Below, in pieces: positions 27,913 through 36,745 of a DNA stretch of 64,000 bases. The position numbers and the translations under genes are program-made. Position 1 is the first letter of the stretch. Every line of letters begins with the position of its first letter. The stretch comes from Burkholderia sp. NRF60-BP8 (lineage in GTDB: Bacteria; Pseudomonadota; Gammaproteobacteria; Burkholderiales; Burkholderiaceae). The DNA lies in assembly GCF_001522585.2 (NCBI RefSeq), contig NZ_CP013373.1:2728001-2792000 (forward strand). Direction: 5' to 3'. The notes below the pieces were generated by a model. That model was given only the letters and a program-made list of their open reading frames with translations, ran no database searches and was not told the origin of the DNA.

Positions 27913-28214
27913 GGGGCGCTTATTATACGGACGTTGCGCGGCACGGCATGGCCGGATGCCGAAAAGCGCACCCGCCGCACCTGCCCGGCATGCGTGGGCG
28001 ACGCCAAACTTGCCACGCGCTTGATTTTGTTGCTATAATCCGCCGTTTCTGGGCTTGCCACATGCGTTGCGCCTGACGTTTCCATGGGTCGGCTCCGGTA
28101 AAATCACCGTTTTTTATGCGCCCCTGGGCAATCGCTCTCAGGGGACGGATCGAAAAGCAGCGCTTGGCCGTCTAGGCTCCAAGCTCTGGAAACAGGACAG
28201 GATAAGGAACCGTC
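27913..28214. other. 302-bp murJ/rpsT divergent region with long rpsT leader
   Basis: There is no gene here. It holds the rpsT promoter and an S20 leader of about 170 nt. Within the leader, CCCCTG (28121-28126) can pair with CAGGGG (28139-28144), and a weak CGGT/ACCG hairpin (28096-28109) is followed by six T. In E. coli S20 is autoregulated at translation, so a structured leader is plausible here. Confidence 0.6.
28010..28039 (+). promoter_or_regulatory. Sigma-70 promoter of rpsT
   Basis: TTGCCA (28010-28015) and a perfect TATAAT (28034-28039) are spaced by 18 bp. This is the strongest promoter-like match I found in the window and suits a ribosomal protein gene. Confidence 0.8.
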
Positions 28215-28487
28215 ATGGCTAACTCCGCACAAGCACGCAAGCGCGCCCGCCAAGCCGCGAAGGCAAATTCGCACAACTCGGCGCTGCGCTCGAAATTCCG
28301 TACCGCGATCAAGTCGGTTCGCAAGGCCGTTGAAGCCGGCGACCAGGCAAAGGCTGCCGAACTGTTCAAGGCTGCCGTGAAGACGATCGACACGATCGCC
28401 GACAAGAAGATCGTTCACAAGAACAAGGCCGCTCGCAGCAAGAGCCGCCTGGCCGCAGCCGTCAAGGGCCTGCAGGCAGCAGCGTAA
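28215..28487 (+). CDS. rpsT: 30S ribosomal protein S20
   Basis: This is a 90-residue S20, which binds the 5' and 3' minor domains of 16S rRNA in the small subunit. The N-terminal [18 protein letters not shown] and the helix [19 protein letters not shown] are typical. The second helical half ends in [24 protein letters not shown] 5-10 nt before ATG is the ribosome site. A single-gene transcript with its own promoter and terminator is likely. Confidence 0.98.
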   Translation: MANSAQARKRARQAAKANSHNSALRSKFRTAIKSVRKAVEAGDQAKAAELFKAAVKTIDTIADKKIVHKNKAARSKSRLAAAVKGLQAAA

Positions 28488-28533
28488 ATCTGGTGCGCCC
28501 GCTAGCGCGGGCGCTCCTGTTTCCTGCGATCGC

Positions 28534-28561
28534 AAAAAAACCCGCGAATGCGGGTTTTTTT
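28534..28561. terminator. Bidirectional terminator between rpsT and DUF3579 gene
   Basis: AAAAAAACCCGC (28534-28545) pairs with GCGGGTTTTTTT (28550-28561) around a 4-nt loop. It serves rpsT and probably the convergent DUF3579 gene. Confidence 0.95.
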
Positions 28562-28643
28562 GTTGCCTGTCGCCTGCGCATCACGCACGGCGGCGGCATT
28601 CGTCCGGGCGGGCGCGGCACGCGCCCTCGCCCGTCGACATCAC

Positions 28644-28964
28644 TCACTTCTTCGTGTTGTAGTCCGGCAGCTCGCACGCCTCGGTCACGACGAGGTTGTT
28701 GTCCTTCGCGAAATTCAGCACGAAATCGAACGCCATCGGCTCGATGTCGCGCAACCGCGAATCGAGGATCACGCATTTCAGGTCGCCGAGCATCGTCGGG
28801 CGCACGTACAGCGAATACTTGAGACGCGCATTCGGCCCGCTCGCCCCCGGCCCGAAGCAGGCCATCACACCGGCCAGGCGTTCCGACCAGTCGCTCGGGC
28901 GAAACTTTTTCCCGTCTTTCGTGATGCCCTGGATGAAAAATTCGGTCGGAGGGGTTTCAGCCAT
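28644..28964 (-). CDS. DUF3579 family protein
   Basis: This is a 106-residue soluble protein of the DUF3579 family, which is nearly restricted to beta-proteobacteria. It begins MAETPPTEFFIQGITKDGKK, has WSERLAGVMACFG in the middle and ends with VTEACELPDYNTKK. The ATG at 28964 has only a weak ribosome site. The gene lies between rpsT and argF, which is a common beta-proteobacterial order. The function is not known and I see no catalytic motif. Confidence 0.88.
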   Translation of the reverse strand: MAETPPTEFFIQGITKDGKKFRPSDWSERLAGVMACFGPGASGPNARLKYSLYVRPTMLGDLKCVILDSRLRDIEPMAFDFVLNFAKDNNLVVTEACELPDYNTKK

Positions 28965-29376
28965 GTGGTTACCCAAGTGACGGCCCGGCGATGCCCAGGC
29001 AACGGCGCCTGGGTACGCGAACACAAAGCTGGAGGGTCGGCGGCACGAGCCGATCGATATCCCGAAAACGGGGCGTCGAGGCGCGCCGCCGGTGGACTGC
29101 ACCGGATGTGTGCAGCGCACGGCTTGTGTCCGGCAGAGCGCGAAAAGCCTTGCCTGCCGGGCTGGAGAAAACTTTCGGATTATACCGCAGCGCGCCATCG
29201 CGCGTCGTCCCGACACCCCCGCTCCCGCGCCGCCGGCCGTACGCGGCGATCCCGCGTCGCGTCGCGCCACGGCTCGTCAAAGCACGGAAAATCCTTTATG
29301 CTGCTTTGAGTTATCCACACCCGACGGCGGCGCCGTCCGGCCTCGCTGCCGGGTGAGACCCGCCGTATTTCGTTTC
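28965..29376. other. 412-bp divergent region between DUF3579 gene and argF
   Basis: No protein is supported here. On the minus strand a perfect TATAAT (29184-29179) could be the -10 box of the DUF3579 gene, giving a leader of about 205 nt, though no good -35 is seen. On the plus strand TTATGCT near 29296 may serve argF. I found no clear ARG-box-type palindrome. Confidence 0.5.
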
Positions 29377-30306
29377 ATGACCGCCAAAACCATTCGTCAC
29401 TACCTGCAGTTCAAGGATTTCTCGCTGGAAGACTACGAGTACGTGCTCGAACGCACGGGTATCCTGAAGCGCAAGTTCAAGAACTACGAGACCTATCACC
29501 CGCTGCACGACCGCACGCTCGCGATGATCTTCGAGAAGAGCTCGACGCGCACGCGCCTGTCGTTCGAGGCCGGGATCTTCCAGCTCGGCGGCCACGCCGT
29601 CTTCATGAGCACGCGCGACACGCAGCTCGGCCGCGGCGAACCCGTCGAGGATTCCGCGCAGGTCATCTCGCGAATGGTCGACATCATCATGATCCGCACG
29701 TTCGAGCAGGACGTGATCACGCGCTTCGCGCAGAACTCCCGCGTGCCGGTGATCAACGGCCTGACCAACGAATATCACCCGTGCCAGGTGCTCGCCGACA
29801 TCTTCACGTACTACGAGCACCGCGGCCCGATCGCCGGCAAGACCGTCGCGTGGGTCGGCGACGCGAACAACATGCTGTACACGTGGATCGAAGCCGCGCA
29901 GATCCTCGGCTTCAAGCTGCGCCTGTCGACGCCGCCCGGCTACGCGCTCGACATGAAGCTCGTGTCGCCCGACAGCGCGCCGTTCTACGAGGTGTTCGAC
30001 GATCCGAACGAAGCGTGCAAGGGCGCCGATCTCGTGACGACCGACGTATGGACGAGCATGGGTTTCGAGGCCGAGAACGAGGCGCGCAAGCAGGCATTCG
30101 CCGACTGGTGCGTCGACGAGGAAATGATGGGCCATGCGAATCCGGATGCCCTCTTCATGCACTGCCTGCCCGCGCACCGCGGCGAGGAAGTGACGGCCGG
30201 CGTGATCGACGGCCCGCAAAGCGTCGTGTGGGATGAAGCGGAAAACCGCCTGCACGTGCAGAAGGCGCTGATGGAGTTCCTGCTGCTCGGCCGCCTCAAG
30301 CACTGA
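29377..30306 (+). CDS. argF: Ornithine carbamoyltransferase
   Basis: This is a 309-residue transcarbamylase making citrulline from ornithine and carbamoyl phosphate in arginine synthesis. The carbamoyl-phosphate loop EKSSTRTRLSFE, the HPCQVLAD motif and the ornithine-site block HCLPAHRGEEV are intact. The frame is open 95 codons upstream, but MTAKTIRHYL at 29377 matches family N-termini. The anabolic role fits the stand-alone position away from arcA/arcC. A terminator follows. Confidence 0.97.
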   Translation: MTAKTIRHYLQFKDFSLEDYEYVLERTGILKRKFKNYETYHPLHDRTLAMIFEKSSTRTRLSFEAGIFQLGGHAVFMSTRDTQLGRGEPVEDSAQVISRMVDIIMIRTFEQDVITRFAQNSRVPVINGLTNEYHPCQVLADIFTYYEHRGPIAGKTVAWVGDANNMLYTWIEAAQILGFKLRLSTPPGYALDMKLVSPDSAPFYEVFDDPNEACKGADLVTTDVWTSMGFEAENEARKQAFADWCVDEEMMGHANPDALFMHCLPAHRGEEVTAGVIDGPQSVVWDEAENRLHVQKALMEFLLLGRLKH

Positions 30307-30329
30307 CGCGCCGCAACGCGCACGCGTAA

Positions 30330-30358
30330 AAAAGCGCCGGTCGACGATCGGCGCTTTT
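30330..30358. terminator. Terminator of argF (also usable by murB)
   Basis: AAAAGCGCCG (30330-30339) pairs with CGGCGCTTTT (30349-30358); the stem can extend inward by three pairs including one G-T. It lies between the convergent argF and murB stop codons. Confidence 0.88.
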
Positions 30359-30393
30359 CGTTTGGATGCACCCGAACCGGCGCGCGCACTGCG

Positions 30394-31443
30394 TTACAGA
30401 CAGACCGGCTCCGCCTCCAGCTCGACGCCGAACCGCGCGCGCACGTCGGCCTGGATCGCCCGCGCCAGCGCGAGCACGTCGGCGCCGGTCGCGCCGCCGC
30501 GATTGACGAGCACGAGCGCCTGGCGGTCGTGCACGGCCGCCGCCCCGAGCGCGCGACCCTTCCAGCCGCAGCGGTCGATCAGCCAGCCGGCCGCGAGCTT
30601 CACGTGCCCGTCCGGCTGCGGATACGACACGATCTCCGGCGCGCGGGCGCGCAATGCATCGAACTGCGCGGCGTCGATCACCGGATTCTTGAAGAAGCTG
30701 CCCGCATTGCCGAGCACCAGCGGGTCGGGCAGCTTCGCGCGTCGGATCGCGACGACCGCGTCGAACACGTCGCGCGGCGTCGCCGCATCGGGCGCGATGC
30801 CGCGCGCGTCGAGTTCGCGCGTGACGTCCGCATAGCCGAGCCGCGGCGCCCATTGCTTCGGCAGCCGGAACGTCACCGCGACGATCGCGAACCGGCCGCG
30901 CCCTTCCCGCTTGAAGAAACTGTCGCGATAGCCGAACGCGCAGCGCGCGGCGTCGAAACGCTCGCGGCGCCCCGTCGCCAGCTCGACCGCGACCAGGGAA
31001 TCGAAATACGCCTTCATCTCGAGGCCGTACGCGCCGATGTTCTGGATCGGCGCGGCGCCGACGGTGCCCGGGATCAGCGCGAGATTCTCGAGGCCCGGCA
31101 TCCCGTGCTCGAGCGTCCACGCGACGAACGCGTGCCAGTTCTCGCCGCCGCCGGCCTCGACGTACCACGCGTCGTCGTCCTCGCGCACGACGCCGCGGCC
31201 CGCGATCTCGTCGAGCAGCACGACGCCGTCGAAATCGCGCGTGAACACGATATTGCTGCCGCCGCCGAGCACGAGCTGCGGCAGGTTCGCGACCCGCGGG
31301 TCGCGATGCAGCGCCTCGAACTGGGCCGCCCGGGTGATGCGCGCGGCGAAACGCGCGCGCGCGGCGATGCCGAACGTGTTGTGCGCGGCGAGCGGATGGT
31401 CGGGAAGCAGCGACAGGGCGGAATCGTCAGGAGGCATCGGCAT
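30394..31443 (-). CDS. murB: UDP-N-acetylenolpyruvoylglucosamine reductase
   Basis: This is a 349-residue FAD enzyme that reduces enolpyruvyl-UDP-GlcNAc to UDP-MurNAc with NADPH, a cytosolic step of peptidoglycan synthesis. The FAD-binding [15 protein letters not shown], the [17 protein letters not shown] block and the catalytic Ser in FGYRDSFFK mark a type I (E. coli-like) MurB. The C-terminal Glu in ELEAEPVCL is kept. An ATG two codons downstream (31437) is also possible. It is divergent from the YajQ gene. Confidence 0.97.
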   Translation of the reverse strand: MPMPPDDSALSLLPDHPLAAHNTFGIAARARFAARITRAAQFEALHRDPRVANLPQLVLGGGSNIVFTRDFDGVVLLDEIAGRGVVREDDDAWYVEAGGGENWHAFVAWTLEHGMPGLENLALIPGTVGAAPIQNIGAYGLEMKAYFDSLVAVELATGRRERFDAARCAFGYRDSFFKREGRGRFAIVAVTFRLPKQWAPRLGYADVTRELDARGIAPDAATPRDVFDAVVAIRRAKLPDPLVLGNAGSFFKNPVIDAAQFDALRARAPEIVSYPQPDGHVKLAAGWLIDRCGWKGRALGAAAVHDRQALVLVNRGGATGADVLALARAIQADVRARFGVELEAEPVCL

Positions 31444-31579
31444 TCGCGGTCACGTCGGCCCGGGCGGCGCATGGCCGGCCTTGGGCAAACGGAGGGGCAT
31501 CGGTAAAATGGCAAACAGTCCGCAATTATAGCGAGTGCCCGCGCGCGAGCCGGGCGCCCGCATCTCAAGGGAGAATGCC

Positions 31580-32065
31580 ATGCCATCGTTCGACGTCGTT
31601 TCCGAAGCGAACATGATCGAAGTGAAGAACGCCATCGAGCAGTCGAACAAGGAAATCTCGACGCGCTTCGACTTCAAGGGCTCCGACGCACGCGTCGAGC
31701 AGAAGGAACGCGAACTGACGCTGTTCGCCGACGACGATTTCAAGCTCGGCCAGGTCAAGGACGTGCTGATCGGCAAGCTGGCCAAGCGCAACGTCGACGT
31801 GCGCTTCCTCGACTACGGCAAGGTCGAGAAGATCGGCGGCGACAAGGTCAAGCAGATCGTCACCGTGAAGAAAGGCGTGACGGGCGACCTCGCGAAGAAG
31901 ATCGTGCGCCTCGTGAAGGACAGCAAGATCAAGGTGCAGGCGAGCATCCAGGGCGACGCGGTGCGCATCTCGGGCGCGAAACGCGACGACCTGCAAAGCA
32001 CGATCGCGATGCTGCGCAAGGACGTGACCGACACGCCGCTCGACTTCAACAACTTCCGCGACTGA
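31580..32065 (+). CDS. YajQ-family nucleotide-binding protein
   Basis: This is a 161-residue UPF0234/YajQ protein: two ferredoxin-like domains, with the N-terminal [21 protein letters not shown] and the [11 protein letters not shown] and [12 protein letters not shown] elements. Family members bind nucleotides; in Xanthomonas and Pseudomonas a YajQ protein is a c-di-GMP effector affecting virulence genes. AAGGGAGAA precedes the ATG. Whether this one binds c-di-GMP is inferred from homologues only. Confidence 0.94.
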   Translation: MPSFDVVSEANMIEVKNAIEQSNKEISTRFDFKGSDARVEQKERELTLFADDDFKLGQVKDVLIGKLAKRNVDVRFLDYGKVEKIGGDKVKQIVTVKKGVTGDLAKKIVRLVKDSKIKVQASIQGDAVRISGAKRDDLQSTIAMLRKDVTDTPLDFNNFRD

Positions 32066-32144
32066 CCGACCGCCGGCCCGTCGCGTCGTCCGGCCGGGCC
32101 CCGCCTACGCGGCGCGCGCGGCGCGCGGCAAGCGCCGCGCGTTC

Positions 32145-32783
32145 TCAGGCTTTTCCGCCGTCCTGCGCGCCGCCGTCCGCGGCCGCCTTCTTCTTGTCGC
32201 CGATCCGGCTCTCCTGCCCCGCCAGCAGCTTCGAAATGTTGCCGCGGTGACGCCACACGAGCAGCACGCTCATCGCGAGCACGGCCCAGGCGATCGGGTT
32301 ATGGCCGGTGCCGAACTGGAACACGTCGAACACCGGCGCGAACACAGCCGCCACCAGCGCCGCGAGCGACGAATAGCGGAAGAAGAACGCGACGATCAGC
32401 CAGGTCAGCGCGGTCGCGAGCCCGAGCACCGGGTGCACGGCGAGCAGCACGCCGGCCGCGGTCGCGACGCCCTTGCCGCCCTGGAAGCGGAAGAACACCG
32501 GGTACAGATGGCCGAGGAACACCGCGATCGCGACCCACGCGACCGCGACGTCGGGCAGGCCGAAGCGCCGGGCGAGCCAGACGGCGATCCAGCCCTTGAA
32601 CGCGTCGCCGACGAGCGTCAGGATCGCGGCCTTCTTGTTGCCGCTGCGCAGCACGTTGGTCGCGCCGGGATTCTTCGATCCATACGAGCGCGGGTCGGCC
32701 AGGCCCATCACGGAACTGACGATGACGGCGAACGACACCGAACCGATCAGGTAGGCAACGAGGGCGGCGAGCAGGATCTGCAT
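32145..32783 (-). CDS. plsY: Acyl-phosphate glycerol-3-phosphate acyltransferase
   Basis: This is a 212-residue inner-membrane enzyme of the PlsY family that transfers an acyl group from acyl phosphate to glycerol-3-phosphate, the first step of phospholipid synthesis. The three conserved cytosolic motifs are visible: [37 protein letters not shown] and the HRGNISKLL end. About five hydrophobic helices are seen. [15 protein letters not shown] at 32783 is the usual start. The extra Lys/Ala-rich tail after the last motif is not conserved. Confidence 0.95.
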   Translation of the reverse strand: MQILLAALVAYLIGSVSFAVIVSSVMGLADPRSYGSKNPGATNVLRSGNKKAAILTLVGDAFKGWIAVWLARRFGLPDVAVAWVAIAVFLGHLYPVFFRFQGGKGVATAAGVLLAVHPVLGLATALTWLIVAFFFRYSSLAALVAAVFAPVFDVFQFGTGHNPIAWAVLAMSVLLVWRHRGNISKLLAGQESRIGDKKKAAADGGAQDGGKA

Positions 32784-32899
32784 GCGGGGAACTCTTCTTT
32801 CAACGTATCGGGAAAGGGACGGCGGTGCGCGGCAAGCCGGCACGCCGAAACGGCGCCCATTCTACCGAACGGGCGCGGACTGCCACGAAGGTGAAACCC

Positions 32900-33391
32900 T
32901 CAGTCGACGCTCGCGCACTGCACGGGCTGCGCGCCGAGCAGCGACGTGAGCACCGCCGGCGCGAGGCTGACGAGGTAGCCGCGCCGGCCGCCGTTCAGGT
33001 AGATCGTCGGCAATTCGAGGATCGTCGCCTCGACGTAGACGGGCATCGCCTTGCGTGTGCCGAACGGCGACGTGCCGCCGACGAGATAGCCCGAATGGCG
33101 GTTCGCGACCTCGGGCTTGCACGGCTCGACCCGCTTCGCGCCGATCTGCCGCGCGAGATTCTTCGTCGACACGGTGCGGTCGCCGTGCATCAGCACGATC
33201 AACGGCTTCGCGTGTTCGTCTTCCATCACGAGCGTCTTCACGACGCGATGCTCGTCGACGCCGAGCTGGCGCGCCGATTCGCCGGTGCCGCCGTGCTCGA
33301 CGTATTCGTACGGATGCTCGCCGAATGCGACGCCGTGGCGGCGCAGCAACTGGGTCGCGGGGGTTTCGGACACGTGTCTGGATTTGCTCAT
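32900..33391 (-). CDS. ybaK: Cys-tRNA(Pro)/Cys-tRNA(Cys) deacylase YbaK
   Basis: This is a 163-residue YbaK/EbsC protein that hydrolyses Cys wrongly charged onto tRNA(Pro), acting with ProRS. The conserved Lys in VKTLVMED-type strand, the STKNLARQIG helix and the GGTSPFGTRKAMPVYVE loop are present. The LPTIYLNGGRRGYLVSL strand is typical. It starts at 33391 and is not tightly linked to plsY (116-bp gap, same strand). Confidence 0.93.
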   Translation of the reverse strand: MSKSRHVSETPATQLLRRHGVAFGEHPYEYVEHGGTGESARQLGVDEHRVVKTLVMEDEHAKPLIVLMHGDRTVSTKNLARQIGAKRVEPCKPEVANRHSGYLVGGTSPFGTRKAMPVYVEATILELPTIYLNGGRRGYLVSLAPAVLTSLLGAQPVQCASVD

Positions 33392-33628
33392 GGCGGCATT
33401 TTAATGGCGAACGATCGGCGCGCGCGATGGCATGCCCGCGCCGACGCTATACTCGCGGCCCGTTTTCCCGCCGGCGGCCCGCCGCATCGCGACGACGATC
33501 GCACGCGTCATCGTTGCGGACATCGCGAAGCGCTATTGCCCGATTGGCCGATTGTGGCGCGCGCTCAGCCATGGCACGATCGTTCGCAAATATCGTCGGC
33601 CGCCGCCGGCCCCTCTTCTGGAGACGCC

Positions 33629-35191
33629 ATGTCCTCGCCTCGCCGCTCATCCGAATCGCTCGACGTCGATGCGCTGCTCGCCGCGCTGCCGCGTCGCATC
33701 GCCGACGTGCCCGCCCATCGGGCCGCGCAAGCGCCTGCGCATCCGGCGCTGATCGAAGATGCGCGCCGCCTGTCGTACGGCGAGCTGGCGCGGGCCATCG
33801 AAGCGGCGGCGGCACGGCTGGCGAGCCTCGGCGTGCAAGGCGGCGACCGCGTGATGATCGTCGCGGAAAACTGCGTCGCGCAGATCGTGCTGATGTTCGC
33901 GGCCGCGCGCCTCGACGCGTGGGCGCTCCTGTCGAACGCGCGGCTGTCGGCCGCCGAGCTCGACGCGATCGCCGCGCACGCGCGCCCGAAGCTGGTCGCG
34001 TTCACGACGGACGTCTCCCCCGATGCGCGCGCCCATGCCGAGCGGCTCGGCGCCACACCCGCCGGCGCGCTGCCGGTCGACATCGGCGCGTGGTCGTATC
34101 GGGTCGATGCGGGCGCGCCCGCCGAACCGGTGGCCGCCGACGGCGCCGAGCAATGCGCGGCGTTGATCTACACGACGGGCACGACCGGCATGCCGAAAGG
34201 CGTGATGCTGTCGCACCGCAACCTGTTGTTCATCGCGGCGACGTCGAGCACGCTGCGCCGCGTGTCGCCCGACGACGTCGCCTACACGGTGCTGCCCGTG
34301 TCCCACGTATACGGGCTCGCGTCGGTGTGCCTGGGCAGCCTGTACGCGGGCGCGACGCTACGGCTCGCGCCGCGCTTCTCGCCGGAAGCCGTCCGCGTCG
34401 CGCTCGCCGACGAAGGCGTCACGATCTTCCAGGGCGTGCCCGCGATGCACGCGAAGCTGCTCGAACACCTGCACACGCACGGTCACGCATGGCGCGCGCC
34501 GCGGCTGCGCTTCGCGTATTCGGGCGGCTCGCCGCTCGACGCGAACCTGAAGGCGCGCGTCGAGCGCCTGTACGGCGTGCCGCTGCACAACGGATACGGG
34601 ATGACCGAAAGCAGCCCGACGATCACGCAGACGCCGCTCGACGCGCCGCGCACGGACAGTTCGGTCGGCGTGCCGATTCCGGGCGTCGACCTGCGGATCG
34701 TCGCGCCGGACGGCGCCGACGTGCCGCGCGGCGAAGTCGGCGAGATCCGCGTGCGCGGGCCGAACGTGATGCTCGGCTACTACCGCGACGCGGACGCGAC
34801 GCGCGCGGCCGTGTCGCCGGACGGCTGGCTGAGCACCGGCGATCTCGCGCGGCAGGACGCGGACGGCGCGGTGACGATCGCGGGCCGCAGCAAGGAGCTG
34901 ATCATCCGCTCGGGCTTCAACGTGTATCCGGTCGAGGTCGAACAGGTGCTGAACGCGCATCCGGACGTCGTGCAGGCGGCCGTGATCGGCCGCGCGATCG
35001 AAGGCAACGAGGAAGTGCTCGCGTTCGTCGAGCTGGTGCCGGGCGCGACGGCGAACGACGCGGCATTGCACGCATGGTGCGCGGACCGGCTCGCGGCTTA
35101 CAAACGCCCTGCGCATATCCGCGTACTCGCTGCCCTGCCGGCCGCGTCGACCGGCAAGGTGCTCAAGCACCGGCTGCGCGAACTGGTCTGA
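33629..35191 (+). CDS. AMP-dependent acyl-CoA synthetase/ligase
   Basis: This is a 520-residue ANL-superfamily enzyme that adenylates a carboxylic acid and forms the CoA thioester. The phosphate-binding loop LIYTTGTTGMPKGVMLSH, the NGYGMTESSPTITQ motif, the GWLSTGDLARQD Asp motif and the C-terminal domain hinge GRSKELIIRSGFNVYPVEVE are intact. The catalytic Lys in ASTGKVLKHRLREL is also present. GGAG sits 7 nt before ATG 33629; the frame is open much further upstream without support. The chain length or aromatic nature of the substrate cannot be read. It stands alone, convergent with xerD. Confidence 0.92.
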   Translation: MSSPRRSSESLDVDALLAALPRRIADVPAHRAAQAPAHPALIEDARRLSYGELARAIEAAAARLASLGVQGGDRVMIVAENCVAQIVLMFAAARLDAWALLSNARLSAAELDAIAAHARPKLVAFTTDVSPDARAHAERLGATPAGALPVDIGAWSYRVDAGAPAEPVAADGAEQCAALIYTTGTTGMPKGVMLSHRNLLFIAATSSTLRRVSPDDVAYTVLPVSHVYGLASVCLGSLYAGATLRLAPRFSPEAVRVALADEGVTIFQGVPAMHAKLLEHLHTHGHAWRAPRLRFAYSGGSPLDANLKARVERLYGVPLHNGYGMTESSPTITQTPLDAPRTDSSVGVPIPGVDLRIVAPDGADVPRGEVGEIRVRGPNVMLGYYRDADATRAAVSPDGWLSTGDLARQDADGAVTIAGRSKELIIRSGFNVYPVEVEQVLNAHPDVVQAAVIGRAIEGNEEVLAFVELVPGATANDAALHAWCADRLAAYKRPAHIRVLAALPAASTGKVLKHRLRELV

Positions 35192-35262
35192 CGCGGCCAC
35201 CGCACACGGGTGAGCCCGCATCGGCGCGCGTGCCGCGTCGCGTCGCATGCACGCGTCGCGCG

Positions 35263-36213
35263 TCAGCCGCGCGGGTGGTGCTGCGCATGCAGCGTCTTGA
35301 GCCGCTCGCGCGCGACGTGCGTATAGATCTGCGTGGTCGAGATGTCGCTGTGGCCGAGCAGTAGCTGCACGACGCGCAGGTCGGCGCCGTGGTTCAGCAG
35401 GTGCGTCGCGAACGCATGCCGCAGCGTGTGCGGCGACAGGTGCGCGCGCACGTCGGCCTGCTGCGCGTGCCGCTTGATGATGTTCCAGAACTGCTGGCGC
35501 GTCATCCCGTCGCCGCGTGCGGTCACGAACAGCGCGTCGGCCGCGCGCGCGCCGAGCAGCGCCGGCCGCGCGTCGCGCAGGTAGCGTTCAATCCAGCCGT
35601 GCGCGACTTCGCCGAACGGCACGAGCCGCTCCTTCGCACCCTTGCCCATCACGCGCACGACGCCTTCGTTGAGGCCGACCTCGACCGTCTTCAGCGTCAC
35701 GAGCTCGCTCACGCGCAACCCGCTCGCATACATCAGCTCGAGCATCGTGCGATCGCGCAGGCCGAGCGGCGTGCCGATGTCGGGCGCGCCGAGCAGCGCC
35801 TCGACCTGCGCCTCGGACAGCGTCGACGGAAACCGGGCCGCCTGTTTCGCGGACGTGATCCGCAGCGTCGGGTCGGCGCTCGCGCGATGCTCGCGCACGG
35901 CCCAGCCGTAATAGCGGCGGAACACGGACAGGCGCCGGTTCGACGACGTCGCCTTGCCGTCGCTGCGCGCGGCGATGTAGCCCGTCACCATCGCCTCGTC
36001 GGCCGAGTCGAGCGGCGCGTCGTGCGTCGCGGCCAGCCATTGGGAAAACAGCGCCAGGTCGCGCCGGTACGCATCGAGCGTGTTGCGCGCGAGCCCGTGT
36101 TCGAGCCACAGCGCATCGCAGAACACGTCGATCGACGCGCGGCTCGCGCGCAGCGCGGGCGACGCCGCGACGGCATCGCCGTCGGCTTCGGGGGAAATCA
36201 GCGGTTCGCTCAT
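35263..36213 (-). CDS. xerD: Site-specific tyrosine recombinase XerD
   Basis: This is a 316-residue tyrosine recombinase that, with XerC, resolves chromosome dimers at dif under FtsK control. The catalytic residues are all present: R167 (SGLRVSEL), K191 (GKGAKER), H262 and R265 (PHTLRHAF), H288 (LGHSDIS) and Y297 (QIYTHV). The N-terminal SAM-like core-binding domain is complete. Its start overlaps the end of ogt by ATGA. This is the chromosomal XerD, not a mobile-element integrase, judging by sequence and core-gene neighbours. Confidence 0.96.
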   Translation of the reverse strand: MSEPLISPEADGDAVAASPALRASRASIDVFCDALWLEHGLARNTLDAYRRDLALFSQWLAATHDAPLDSADEAMVTGYIAARSDGKATSSNRRLSVFRRYYGWAVREHRASADPTLRITSAKQAARFPSTLSEAQVEALLGAPDIGTPLGLRDRTMLELMYASGLRVSELVTLKTVEVGLNEGVVRVMGKGAKERLVPFGEVAHGWIERYLRDARPALLGARAADALFVTARGDGMTRQQFWNIIKRHAQQADVRAHLSPHTLRHAFATHLLNHGADLRVVQLLLGHSDISTTQIYTHVARERLKTLHAQHHPRG

Positions 36214-36680
36214 CGGTACGGCACGCCCTCGTGCGTCAGCAGCCAGCGCTTCACTTGCTGGTAATAACCATTGTCGTCGTGGTTCGCGAACCCGCCGAGG
36301 CCGCCCGCCGCGACGACGCGATGGCACGGAATCACGAGCGGGAAGTAGTTCGCGCCGCACGCCTGGCCGACCGCGCGCGGCGCGCTGCCGATCTGCTTCG
36401 CGACCTGGCCGTAGGTCAGCACCGTACCGGGCGGGATAGCGCTGATCACGTCCCACACGCGGTGCTGGAATGCGCTGCCGACGTCGGCGAGCGGCAGGTC
36501 GAAGCGGGCGGACGCGCGCTCGAAATAACGTTCGATCTGCTCGACCGCGCGTTTCGCGAGCGCCGAATCCGGCTCGACCGACTTCATCGACTCGGGCAGA
36601 TAGACGATCTCGCGCACCACCGCGGCATCGGTGCGGATGCCGACCTTGCCGAACGGCGCGTCGATGACTGCGTTGAACAT
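36210..36680 (-). CDS. ogt: Methylated-DNA-[protein]-cysteine S-methyltransferase
   Basis: This is a 156-residue DNA repair protein that removes O6-methylguanine by transfer to its own Cys. The active-site motif IPCHRVV and the DNA-binding helix with the arginine finger (PRAVGQACGAN) are clear. The variant of the N-terminal half is short, as in Ogt rather than Ada. It forms a two-gene unit with xerD by a 4-bp overlap, a link seen in other Burkholderia. Confidence 0.95.
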   Translation of the reverse strand: MFNAVIDAPFGKVGIRTDAAVVREIVYLPESMKSVEPDSALAKRAVEQIERYFERASARFDLPLADVGSAFQHRVWDVISAIPPGTVLTYGQVAKQIGSAPRAVGQACGANYFPLVIPCHRVVAAGGLGGFANHDDNGYYQQVKRWLLTHEGVPYR

Positions 36681-36745
36681 TGCCTTCTCCTGACCGGGGG
36701 ATGCGCGCGGCCCTGACCGCGCGCCGACGACACTTTACGCCGCCT

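Noticed and set aside
29120..29190. A plus-strand promoter TTGCCT with TATACC for argF
   Set aside because: The spacing is 25 bp, too long for sigma-70.
35263..36213. Integrase of a mobile element
   Set aside because: Sequence and place in a core operon with ogt fit the chromosomal XerD; no attachment site or element genes nearby.
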